Assembly: GCF_030125375.1 (NCBI RefSeq)
Contig: NZ_JASJUU010000001.1
Span: forward strand, 1,037,354-1,101,353
Source of the DNA: Pseudoalteromonas umbrosa
Lineage (GTDB): Bacteria > Pseudomonadota > Gammaproteobacteria > Enterobacterales > Alteromonadaceae
DNA length: 64,000 nucleotides
Reading direction: 5' to 3'
Shown piece by piece: positions 48,925-56,850 of this stretch. A program made the position numbers and the translations under genes. Under the pieces are notes generated by a model that ran no database searches, was not told the origin of the DNA, and saw only the letters and a program-made list of their open reading frames with translations. Each line of letters begins with the position of its first letter. Position 1 is the first letter of the stretch.

Positions 48925-49776
48925 ATGTTGAATTTAAAAAAACCATTTGCCCTTATTAGCCTTGCAATTGTCAGCACTACCTCATTTGCAAGTTCACACG
49001 ACCATGGTAACGACCCGATAAACAATGACCAAGCATTACGCGCGATTTTACAGTGTATGAGCAAGGTTGGAAATACACTGGTAGTCAACGGCTGTAATCT
49101 ACATATCGCAAACGGCACAGGCTACACGCATGAAAAGAATAATGTTAGCGCCGCCAATGGTGTTGGAAACTTAATCTTGGGATACAACACACTTCAGTAC
49201 GGTAGCCAAACACCTGAACTAGACCGTAGAGGCTCACACAATGTCATTTTAGGTGATGGTCATAGCTATCAATCAACAGGCACGTTAGTCACTGGGCGAA
49301 ACAATACAGTGACTGGGCAATCTGCTGTCATTGCAGGCTCTGGCAATAAAATCAGTGGTTATGGCTCTGCCATTATGTCAGGTAGCAATCATACTGTTGA
49401 AGCAAACCATGCCAGTATTTTTGGGGGTACTAACAATACGATATACGCAGATGCAACTTGGGCAAGCATTTCTGGTGGCGAAACCAACCGAGTTTACGCT
49501 CAACTTGCCAGTGTCGTAGGCGGTCGTCACAACTCAGCCTTTGGTATAGCCTCTTCTATCAGTGGCGGTCAATTTAACCAAACCACTGTCAGTGCACCAT
49601 ATGCTGTGGTTGTGGGCGGTAGTGACAATAAATCAGGTAGTCCAGCTGCGGTTGTACTTGGCGGACGCTTCAACGAAGCAAATGGTGAAGCCTCAACGGT
49701 CGCAGGTGGCTTCAAGCGCTCAACAACAGGCATACATGACTATCGAGCAGGTAGTAACTTCTTCTCTAATCAGTAG
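48925..49776 (+). CDS. Secreted beta-roll repeat protein 3 of 3
   Basis: 283 residues. Signal peptide 1-20 (STTSFAS), a short His/Asp-rich segment (SHDHGNDPINNDQ), cap ILQCMSKVGNTLVVNGCNLH, then GVGNLILGYN, GSHNVILGDGHSY and repeats including SIFGGTNNTI, SISGGETNRV, SVVGGRHNSA and VVLGGRFNEA, ending HDYRAGSNFFSNQ. Starts 30 bp after the second gene, with GGAG seven bases before ATG. A terminator 30 bp past its stop ends the operon. Confidence 0.85.
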   Translation: MLNLKKPFALISLAIVSTTSFASSHDHGNDPINNDQALRAILQCMSKVGNTLVVNGCNLHIANGTGYTHEKNNVSAANGVGNLILGYNTLQYGSQTPELDRRGSHNVILGDGHSYQSTGTLVTGRNNTVTGQSAVIAGSGNKISGYGSAIMSGSNHTVEANHASIFGGTNNTIYADATWASISGGETNRVYAQLASVVGGRHNSAFGIASSISGGQFNQTTVSAPYAVVVGGSDNKSGSPAAVVLGGRFNEANGEASTVAGGFKRSTTGIHDYRAGSNFFSNQ

Positions 49777-49805
49777 TAACAATCATCTCCCATCATTCTT
49801 CGGTC

Positions 49806-49831
49806 AAAGCCATCAACTTGATGGCTTTTTT
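49806..49831 (+). terminator. Intrinsic terminator after the beta-roll operon
   Basis: AAAGCCATCA and TGATGGCTTT form a 10-bp perfect stem with a 3-base loop, followed by a T run. Confidence 0.9.
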
Positions 49832-49844
49832 AAGAGTGAATGAA

Positions 49845-50939
49845 TTATTCAACCAGAAAATGATTGAGAGATCTAACAGCTCCTTGTGAATCATCATGAA
49901 ATAAGCCACAGGCTTCTTTTCTGAATTGGCTTGGTGTTAGACCTGTGTAAGATTTAAACAGCTTATTAAATGTGGATTTACTATTGAAACCAGCATCAAA
50001 AGCTACAGAGAGCACCTTATGCTGAGTTTTACACAATAAAAGCTTGGCTTCGTCAACACGGTAACGGTTAACAAAGTCATAAAAGTTCATGTTTAAATGC
50101 GTATTTAATGTGCAAGACACTTCAGCAGTTGTTGAGTCGATATGCTTAGCAAGTTCTGAAATACTTAACTGGGGGTTTAAAAATAGTTTATCACTACGCA
50201 TTGAACTATTAAGTCGGTGAATAATGTGCTCATATGACTTGCAGTGATTTTTATGTACTTGCGCATTCTCATGACTCTCACTGAATTTATACACATTGCC
50301 TTGTACATAAAGTGGCTTGATTTGGTTAAAGTATGACAAATAAAATAGCCAAAAGCTCATAGGTACATAACTTGCTAAGGCAATGAGTTTACTAACCGGC
50401 ACAGAGAAAATATCGTTTACAGACAAAAGTAAAAGAACTAAGCACCAACAAATAAGTTGAAACCTAGCCATAGCGACAAGCCAAGTAAAGTTGTCGTACT
50501 GTTGATTGGTCACTTCAATTTTGAGTTTTGGCCGATGAACATTTAAATAATGGACAATATAAACAGCGTAAGACAAGGCACAGACAACGCCAAAGCAAAA
50601 ATCCCACGTCATACTAAATAAATAACTTGCACAGATAGGCAGAGCATGAAATATATCTTCAAAGGAAACTTTTTTCGCTTCTATTTGAAAGCGAACATAA
50701 AAATAGAAAACCAACCCATATAAAGCGTCAAATGATATAAAGCTGTTGTATGCCATTATATCCATCATGACAAGTGCAACTTGCGTCAGTTCAGTTACAA
50801 ACAACAAGATCCAAATGCCGAGGAGACTACATGCGAGGGTTTTAGTTTTTGATAAAAAGAGTAATAGGCACACGATGCACCCTAAAACTAAGCTGAGAAT
50901 ATAAAAATTTCGAATCACGTCGCTTACTAGCTCAAACAT
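49845..50939 (-). CDS. Membrane-anchored AraC-family transcriptional regulator
   Basis: 364 residues. The N-terminal half (about 1-225) has about seven hydrophobic segments; the C-terminal 100 residues form a double HTH of the AraC type (LSISELAKHIDSTTAEVSC, LSVAFDAGFNSKSTFNKLFK, YTGLTPSQFRKEA). It should sense a signal in or across the inner membrane and regulate genes directly from the membrane. It is convergent with the beta-roll operon and divergent from the copy C regulator. AAGGA precedes its ATG. Targets unknown; the adjacent operon is a candidate (inference). Confidence 0.9.
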   Translation of the reverse strand: MFELVSDVIRNFYILSLVLGCIVCLLLFLSKTKTLACSLLGIWILLFVTELTQVALVMMDIMAYNSFISFDALYGLVFYFYVRFQIEAKKVSFEDIFHALPICASYLFSMTWDFCFGVVCALSYAVYIVHYLNVHRPKLKIEVTNQQYDNFTWLVAMARFQLICWCLVLLLLSVNDIFSVPVSKLIALASYVPMSFWLFYLSYFNQIKPLYVQGNVYKFSESHENAQVHKNHCKSYEHIIHRLNSSMRSDKLFLNPQLSISELAKHIDSTTAEVSCTLNTHLNMNFYDFVNRYRVDEAKLLLCKTQHKVLSVAFDAGFNSKSTFNKLFKSYTGLTPSQFRKEACGLFHDDSQGAVRSLNHFLVE

Positions 50940-51149
50940 ACTATTTTCCTTATTTTCATTTGCGCAAAGAGGCAGACCGTGTCACCCTCAAAAATGTTAC
51001 AGAAATAATTACAAATTTAATAAAATGTGATCCAAAACATTCTTAAATAGCATTAGTCTTAAACATATAGGTACAACCATTGCTTTTGTCGTATTGCAGC
51101 ACATACTTATCTATCAGGTTTAATCAAATCTATTCGCAAGTTGAAAGCC

Positions 51150-52133
51150 ATGAAAAAATTCTCTGTGCTTTTGGTCGAAGACAACCAAGTTTATGCAAGC
51201 CTAGTACAGCTTTTAGGTGGAGATAGAGCTGAGTTTACATGGTGTAATAGCTTAGAAGCAGCTAACAAAGCGCTAGATAAACAACAATTCGATATATTTC
51301 TTCTAGACCTTTATTTACCAGACGGCGACAGCATAGAGTTTTGCCGGAGGATAAACACACCCAAAAAAGAAGATACGATCACTGTGTTTTTAAGCGGTGA
51401 AACTGACTTAGAGTGGAGACTGAGAGCATTTGAAGCCGGGGCAGAAAATTACATACAAAAAGACATTGGCAAAGAGGTTTTAAAAATAAAATTAGACAGC
51501 TTGCTAGATTATCAAGCGAAGCGATTGCGCGCGCTAAAGCATGCCAAAAAAGACTCACAAATCCAAACAGATAGAACTTTTAGAACGCAACTCGACCACA
51601 ACGCACTTATACACTTTTATCGTCAATGCTTAAACCTTAACGACATCAACAAGTTTTCGGGCTATTTATCTTCATTGATGCAAAGCTGGGAACTTGATTA
51701 CATTGCCCGCCTAAAGCTCACTGATGGTACTGAATATCATTTTAAAAATAATGATGAAGCTATTTGTGATATGGAACTTGAGCTATTCAATGATTTAGAG
51801 GTTAACAGCGCAAACGTACAATCTTTCGGCCAATCAACTTTTTTTAAATATCATCAGGCCGAACTTATTGTCAAAAACATGCCAACCGACAGTTACAACA
51901 AGGGATCATTGATCGATATTTTTCATTACGTTGTCGAAGCCATTGACATCAGACTGAATGAAATTGCCAAGCTGCAGCATATGGACTCGATAATTCAAGA
52001 TATACAGGAGCATTTAAGCGACCGGCAAGATGATAAAAGCCTATTATTAGTTAATGAGTTAGTTGATGATTTAGCAGCAATCACAATCGAGAAAGATTTA
52101 AGTGATGACAATGATGACATGGTTTTTTTCTGA
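51150..52133 (+). CDS. Response regulator with unrecognised C-terminal output region (copy C)
   Basis: 327 residues. REC domain about 1-120 with VEDN, Asp53 in FLLDLYLPDGDS, LSGE and Lys in YIQKDIG, where the usual Pro after Lys is Asp. The C-terminal region carries the family motifs LIHFYRQCLNL, LDYIARLKLTD and AELIVKNMPTD found in copies A and B, followed by a helical, acidic tail (LSDDNDDMVFF). Start is ATG at 51150; TTG at 51141 is alternative and neither has a strong ribosome site. It is 35-40 kb from the other copies, with no kinase adjacent. Confidence 0.82.
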   Translation: MKKFSVLLVEDNQVYASLVQLLGGDRAEFTWCNSLEAANKALDKQQFDIFLLDLYLPDGDSIEFCRRINTPKKEDTITVFLSGETDLEWRLRAFEAGAENYIQKDIGKEVLKIKLDSLLDYQAKRLRALKHAKKDSQIQTDRTFRTQLDHNALIHFYRQCLNLNDINKFSGYLSSLMQSWELDYIARLKLTDGTEYHFKNNDEAICDMELELFNDLEVNSANVQSFGQSTFFKYHQAELIVKNMPTDSYNKGSLIDIFHYVVEAIDIRLNEIAKLQHMDSIIQDIQEHLSDRQDDKSLLLVNELVDDLAAITIEKDLSDDNDDMVFF

Positions 52134-52319
52134 CAGTGTAATTATCCATTCTGCTTTTCGTTAGATTCACTTTATTACGGCTATATTCTCCGCCAAAAAT
52201 AGTTCTTTCGTAAAAGGCCATGTTCATATTGTGCACTAAAACCTTTTGAAATACTCATTCTACTAGGCCATTTATCTATTTATGACAGTTTTCAATTTTG
52301 CCGAACTCGACAACATTAT

Positions 52320-52334
52320 TGAGAATCGTTATCA
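52320..52334 (+). promoter_or_regulatory. Fur box before the ChaN-like gene
   Basis: TGAGAATCGTTATCA matches the 7-1-7 Fur consensus (TGATAAT-N-ATTATCA) at 12 of 14 positions. A second overlapping half-match follows (GCTAATATTATTCTCA). It lies about 55 bp before the start codon. Confidence 0.75.
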
Positions 52335-52387
52335 TTACATTAATGCTAATATTATTCTCATAAGTTAATGATCACGTTGGGATCTTC

Positions 52388-53383
52388 ATGACACAAACCA
52401 AATTTTTAAAACCTGCTCTTTTAATGTCCATTTCACTGATGTTTACACAAGGCTGTGTAATAAACAACGTAAATACATTAACACCTAAACCGATAACTAT
52501 GCTGCACAATTATAATATCTTAAATACGAAAAATGAGCAGCTTATGAGCTTAGAAGAATTAGCAACTCAATTGAAATCAGCGAATGTAATATTTATTGGT
52601 GAATACCACACACATAGCGCCTCTCATCGACTTCAAGCCGAGTTATTGCCATTGATATACCAACAAAACAACAATTTACAGCTAAGCTTCGAGCAGTTTT
52701 CAAGAGATAAACAAATAACTCTAACCCAATATATTAACAATGAAATAGGAGAGCAAACGTTAATAAAACAAGCCGATGCTTGGGACAACTATCAGAGCGA
52801 CTATCGCCCTCTGGTAGAATTTGCACGTGAAAATAAACTACACGCTATTGCTGCAAATACCCCACTGAGTGTAGTACGCTGCGTTGCTCGAAAAGGTCCT
52901 GACTACATTCAGGGGTTTAAAACCCCACAGAGAAATTGGGTAGCGACAGATATAACTTCTAGCTCTGCTGCATACCAAGACAAATTTATGGCTGCTATGA
53001 GTCATCATAGGCCAAATGCTGCTAAGTCAGAACCTGTCAAACTAAGCAATAGCTTTTACGCTCAACTAGCACGTGACAACACAATGGCAGAGTCAATTTT
53101 TAATGCAATAAAGCGTAACCCTAACAGCCAGATAATACACTTCAATGGCGCTTTCCACAGTAATTATCATCTCGGCACAGTCGATGCGCTTAAACGCCTT
53201 TCCCCTGATCTTAAGATCGCTGTTATCAGTCCACAATTTGTAGATAAAAAAATAGATTGGGCTGCTGGTGATTTCATTTATACAATAAAACCATTGCCAG
53301 AAAGGTACGTTCAAAAAGAAAACATGAACAATGCAATAAAAGCTATGGTGGAAAAACGCAAAGCGACCAGTTGTGAACTTTAG
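52388..53383 (+). CDS. ChaN-family iron/haem-regulated lipoprotein
   Basis: 331 residues. N-terminal signal ending FTQGC, an approximate lipobox. The ChaN/Cofac_haem_bdg domain is seen in VIFIGEYHTHSASHRLQAEL (Glu and His of the metal/haem region), LSFEQFSRDKQITL, and IIHFNGAFHSNYHLGTV. ChaN-like proteins bind haem as dimers and are often iron-regulated outer-membrane lipoproteins. A good Fur box upstream supports expression under iron limitation. It is monocistronic, with a decayed gene behind it. Confidence 0.88.
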   Translation: MTQTKFLKPALLMSISLMFTQGCVINNVNTLTPKPITMLHNYNILNTKNEQLMSLEELATQLKSANVIFIGEYHTHSASHRLQAELLPLIYQQNNNLQLSFEQFSRDKQITLTQYINNEIGEQTLIKQADAWDNYQSDYRPLVEFARENKLHAIAANTPLSVVRCVARKGPDYIQGFKTPQRNWVATDITSSSAAYQDKFMAAMSHHRPNAAKSEPVKLSNSFYAQLARDNTMAESIFNAIKRNPNSQIIHFNGAFHSNYHLGTVDALKRLSPDLKIAVISPQFVDKKIDWAAGDFIYTIKPLPERYVQKENMNNAIKAMVEKRKATSCEL

Positions 53384-53413
53384 ACCACATTAAATTAACA
53401 ATGTGTATGTACT

Positions 53414-54107
53414 CTACGTCACAGATGTTGCATGCTGTTCAAGCCACAAGACACTGTTTTGTTTGCGACTATCTGAAGCCTCTTTCGTTCCCGCTGAAAC
53501 TAGATCAGCCAACAAAACTTTATCAAGCGCACTTCTGTATTCGGCCTCTGAAAAAGCAAAGGCCGAAGCTATGTGGCAAGGACCATTTTACCTTACTTCT
53601 GTACATCGAAAACTAAGTGCTGTCTCCTCAACGGAAGCCGTAATATCCCAAAATGAAACTCTTCAAAACCGGCTGTCGTTTCGGTCAATTCAGCATAAAA
53701 CTCTTTAATCATCGACATCGCGATTGGTTCAACTTCCTTATTCCGCAAATCCAGTGTACTTTATTTGGATTTTCCAAATCATGCATTGGACCAAAGACTA
53801 GCATACCGGCATCACGAATTGCTTGACTGTTTTTACTCTCAAAAAATTGAAAAAATGATTTCCTTTCAACAGCTTTAAGTATGCATTGACGAATTTCTCT
53901 GAATTATAGACAGTATATTCCCACTACAACCTTCAATATGAGTCATCAAGCCATCCCATTATTGTTTTAAAGGTTCATGTGTAAATACGATATTTGTATC
54001 TGGCTGAAAGCTGATCCAAATGCATATTCCTACCTCAATGGCTTTGCATAAAAAATAAATGTATCATCAAAATTTTTAAAAGGAACTCTTATCGCGACTA
54101 ATCTCAT
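53414..54107 (-). pseudogene. Decayed gene of unknown family
   Basis: About 700 bp without an intact frame, yet the minus strand reads like protein in successive frames: MRLVAIRVPFKNFDDTFIFY (from 54107), then AVERKSFFQFFESKNSQAI and AGMLVFGPMHDLENPNKVHW, then DLRNKEVEPIAMSMIKEFY with FEEFHFGILRLPL, then AFAFSEAEYRSALDKVLLAD before a stop at 53414. Several frameshifts and stops separate them. This suggests a single protein of roughly 230 residues that has been disrupted; I cannot name it (the middle piece faintly recalls EthD/NIPSNAP-type small enzymes). The plus-strand frames at 53401-53708 are shadows. It is downstream of the sigma-54 kinase gene on the same strand. Confidence 0.45.
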
Positions 54108-54148
54108 ATGAGGATGCCAAATCATTTAATTTACTATTAAATTACTAT

Positions 54149-55459
54149 TTAAGACGATGAAAGTTCAGCAATATTTTGTCTATTTGGAAGCTCAATACGA
54201 GCAATCGCACCATCAAAACCATCGTTTGACACTAACGTTAACTCCCCGCCCTGCGCACGAATGATCTCTCTACTAAGCACCAAACCAATGCCACTGCCCT
54301 GTTCTTTTGTTGAATAAAATGGCGTAAACAAATTGTCTGTATTTGACACCCCTTCCCCACAATCTATTACTTCAAAACAACTTTGTAACTCAAATAGTTT
54401 AATTACTAATATTATTTCGGTCGCACCGGTTATTTCATTCGCTTCTTCTGCATTTTTAACCAAATTCAGTAACGCCTGTTCTAACTGCTCTATATCACAG
54501 TAAACATTTAGACCTTCTCCAGATATTTGTTTTATTGTTACAAAGGGGAATAATGCCTGTAAGCGTTGCTTTAACTCAATTGCAGATATAACATGTTTTT
54601 TCGGTTCAGGAAGTTGGGATAGTTTTGAATAGCTAGAAACAAACCCCAATAAATGCTCAGCACGCTTTTCAATTACACCCAACATGGTCTGCTTTAAATC
54701 ACTATTTGTACCAATTGGCAGATCTTTTAATGACTGTGTCATTGAATAAATTGGTGTAAGAGAGTTTCTCACTTCATGATTCAACACTCGCACTAACTTT
54801 TGCCACACTTGCTGCTCGTTTTTCCTAAGCTGCTGCTCAATAGACACATAGACCATCAACTTATATTGCCTTTGTCCCCTGAATAGCGCATGCTCTACCA
54901 CTTTAAAACGCTGATTATCTGATATTGTTTGCCAGCGACCATTTACTTTCTCAAGCTCAAGCTGTCTCGTATTAAAACCGGTTATATGCTTACCTTTGTA
55001 AAAGCTTTCTGCAGCAGTGTTGTAATGATACACCTGAAAGTGATGATCGAGCACCACAATAGGTAAATCAAGCTCGTTAATAAAGTCAAAAATAAAAGAT
55101 TCATTTTGTATATATTCTTGGCGCTTGTGCTGCATTCGACGAGCGATAGACTTAAGTTCAGTCTTTACCTGAGCCACACGCCCTTGCGGAAAGTGGGCTA
55201 ATTGCCAAATGGTAAACTCCTCATTTGCCAAGCTTTCGATCTGAACAGACATACTGTCTAAACAAGAAAAAACGCAGTCATATATTTTATAGCTCGCGAT
55301 AATGCTCGGTAACATAACGACCAGGAATAAAGTCAAAGTCTCCAAAAAATCAAACTTTAAATATGTTGAAATCATAAATATCAACAGTAATAAAGTGCCA
55401 ATAGGTATACAGAAAAGCCAAACTAAGCAGCGTTCTAACGAGGTGGGTTTTAGCTTCAT
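54149..55459 (-). CDS. Sensor histidine kinase of the NtrB/GHKL type for the sigma-54 exporter cluster
   Basis: 436 residues. Two membrane helices (about 12-34 and 40-60) with almost no periplasmic loop, a linker, a PAS domain about 125-205 (LDLPIVVLDHHFQVYHY), HisKA with His228 in VLNHEVRNSLTP, and HATPase with LLNLVKNAEEAN, DCGEGV and GSGIGLVLS. The lack of a periplasmic domain suggests it senses a membrane or cytoplasmic cue, possibly exporter activity or envelope stress. Its ATG overlaps the TAA of the activator gene by one base, so they are a cognate pair. Confidence 0.92.
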   Translation of the reverse strand: MKLKPTSLERCLVWLFCIPIGTLLLLIFMISTYLKFDFLETLTLFLVVMLPSIIASYKIYDCVFSCLDSMSVQIESLANEEFTIWQLAHFPQGRVAQVKTELKSIARRMQHKRQEYIQNESFIFDFINELDLPIVVLDHHFQVYHYNTAAESFYKGKHITGFNTRQLELEKVNGRWQTISDNQRFKVVEHALFRGQRQYKLMVYVSIEQQLRKNEQQVWQKLVRVLNHEVRNSLTPIYSMTQSLKDLPIGTNSDLKQTMLGVIEKRAEHLLGFVSSYSKLSQLPEPKKHVISAIELKQRLQALFPFVTIKQISGEGLNVYCDIEQLEQALLNLVKNAEEANEITGATEIILVIKLFELQSCFEVIDCGEGVSNTDNLFTPFYSTKEQGSGIGLVLSREIIRAQGGELTLVSNDGFDGAIARIELPNRQNIAELSSS

Positions 55460-56790
55460 TACGTATCTTTCACCTGAATACTAAATTTATCAATTCGACG
55501 ATAAATCGCTGATTTACTCAGCCCCAAGAACTCTCCGGCCTTTAACACATTACCATCAAAATGTGTTATCGCTTGAGTTATGAGCTTCTGTTCAGCTTGC
55601 TCTAAAGACATCAAAGGGACATGGTCCACTTGCTGTTTATTGCCTTGTGCAATTTGAATATCTTGAACGTCGATCGTATTAGTTTGCGCCATAATCACAG
55701 CGCGCTCTATCACGTGGGAAAGCTCTCGAATATTGCCTGGCCAGTGATATTCAGTTAGCTTATTGAAGGCTTGTTTAGAGAAAGTCAGTATGCCTCGTCC
55801 ATACTTTTTCCCATGAAGATTTAAAAAGTGACTCACAAACTCTTCAAGCTCATCTAGTCGTGCCCTCAAGGGAGGTAATTCGATTACAAGTGTATTCAAC
55901 CTAAATAGTAGATCTCTTCTAAATTTACCCTCTTCGATAAGCTCATTTAAATCAGCATTCGTTGCTGAAATAATTCTCGCATTACTTCGTTTAGGTTTAG
56001 AGCACCCTACTTCCTCATATTCCCCACTTTCCAATACACGCAACAGTTTTGCTTGCAGCGACATGGTTAAACAGCCAATCTCATCTAAAAACAAACTTGA
56101 ACCGTTTGCTAAAGTAAACCGACCGACTCTATGCTCCTTTGCATCTGTAAACGCGCCTTTTCTGTGACCAAACAACTCACTTTCAAACAAGTTGTCAGGG
56201 ATTGCAGCCATATTCACGCTGATCATATCTTGCTTTGCGCGATGGCTGTGCTGGTGAATAAATTTAGCCAACATGCTTTTACCTGTGCCATTTTCACCCG
56301 TGATCAAAACATTGGCATCAGTTTGAGCAATGCGTTTTGCTTTTTCTATTAACAAGTGACTATTTGTACTAAACGCCCCAAATAAGCCTTGCTCTTTTGT
56401 GTTTGAGGAAACTTCAGGCTGAGCAATAATGTTTTTTACAGCGTCAATTAACCTTTTATTTTTCCAAGGCTTTTCTATAAAATCGCAAGCTCCGCTTTGC
56501 ATCGCTTGAACAGCTAGGTCAATTTTCGCCCAACCTGTGATAACGATAACGGGAATAGCTAAATCAAGTGCTCTTAAATCAGATAAAAACGCCAAGCCTT
56601 CATGCCCTGAAGTCGTATCCTGACTAAAATTCATATCCAATAAAATCAAGTCAACCTTATCTTTAGCCAAACAAGTTAAGGCTGTATTTGGATGATCAGC
56701 CTCTAAACATTGAAAACCATGGCTTTCAAGCACAATGCGCGCACTTAAACGAACATCGATAAGATCATCTACAATTAATACTGTTTTCAT
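55459..56790 (-). CDS. Sigma-54-dependent response regulator (NtrC type)
   Basis: 443 residues: REC with Asp52 (LILLDMNFS), AAA+ domain with Walker A GENGTGKSMLAKFIH and Walker B LFLDEIGCLT, and a C-terminal Fis-type HTH (NVLKAGEFLGLSKSAIYRRI). The sigma-54 contact loop reads HRKGAFTDAKEHRVGRF, i.e. GAFTDA in place of the standard GAFTGA. It should activate sigma-54 RNA polymerase at the exporter promoter 61313-61329 on phosphorylation. Gene order is exporter genes, hairpin, then this gene and its kinase, all leftward. Confidence 0.95.
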   Translation of the reverse strand: MKTVLIVDDLIDVRLSARIVLESHGFQCLEADHPNTALTCLAKDKVDLILLDMNFSQDTTSGHEGLAFLSDLRALDLAIPVIVITGWAKIDLAVQAMQSGACDFIEKPWKNKRLIDAVKNIIAQPEVSSNTKEQGLFGAFSTNSHLLIEKAKRIAQTDANVLITGENGTGKSMLAKFIHQHSHRAKQDMISVNMAAIPDNLFESELFGHRKGAFTDAKEHRVGRFTLANGSSLFLDEIGCLTMSLQAKLLRVLESGEYEEVGCSKPKRSNARIISATNADLNELIEEGKFRRDLLFRLNTLVIELPPLRARLDELEEFVSHFLNLHGKKYGRGILTFSKQAFNKLTEYHWPGNIRELSHVIERAVIMAQTNTIDVQDIQIAQGNKQQVDHVPLMSLEQAEQKLITQAITHFDGNVLKAGEFLGLSKSAIYRRIDKFSIQVKDT

Positions 56791-56814
56791 AGTGTCTTTC
56801 TAAATCTTATTTTT

Positions 56815-56840
56815 GGGCTAAAACTTGGATGTTTTAGCCC
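56815..56840 (-). terminator. Hairpin between exporter permease and activator genes
   Basis: GGGCTAAAAC and GTTTTAGCCC form a perfect 10-bp stem with a 6-base loop, 10 bp past the permease stop. On the minus strand the bases after it are A-rich rather than T-rich, so it is not a textbook terminator; partial termination, attenuation or mRNA-end protection is more likely. Confidence 0.5.
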
Positions 56841-56850
56841 ATCACTTTAT

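Noticed and set aside
47220..49776. Trimeric autotransporter adhesins
   Set aside because: Only the head-like repeats are present; the coiled-coil stalk and YadA C-terminal membrane anchor are missing.
47220..49776. CRISPR-like DNA repeats
   Set aside because: The periodicity is in protein sequence; DNA repeats vary in length and sequence and have no constant repeat-spacer pattern.
53401..53708. Two plus-strand frames of 71 and 101 codons after the ChaN-like gene
   Set aside because: They lack ribosome sites and lie antisense to better protein-like frame pieces on the minus strand, so they are shadows of the decayed gene.
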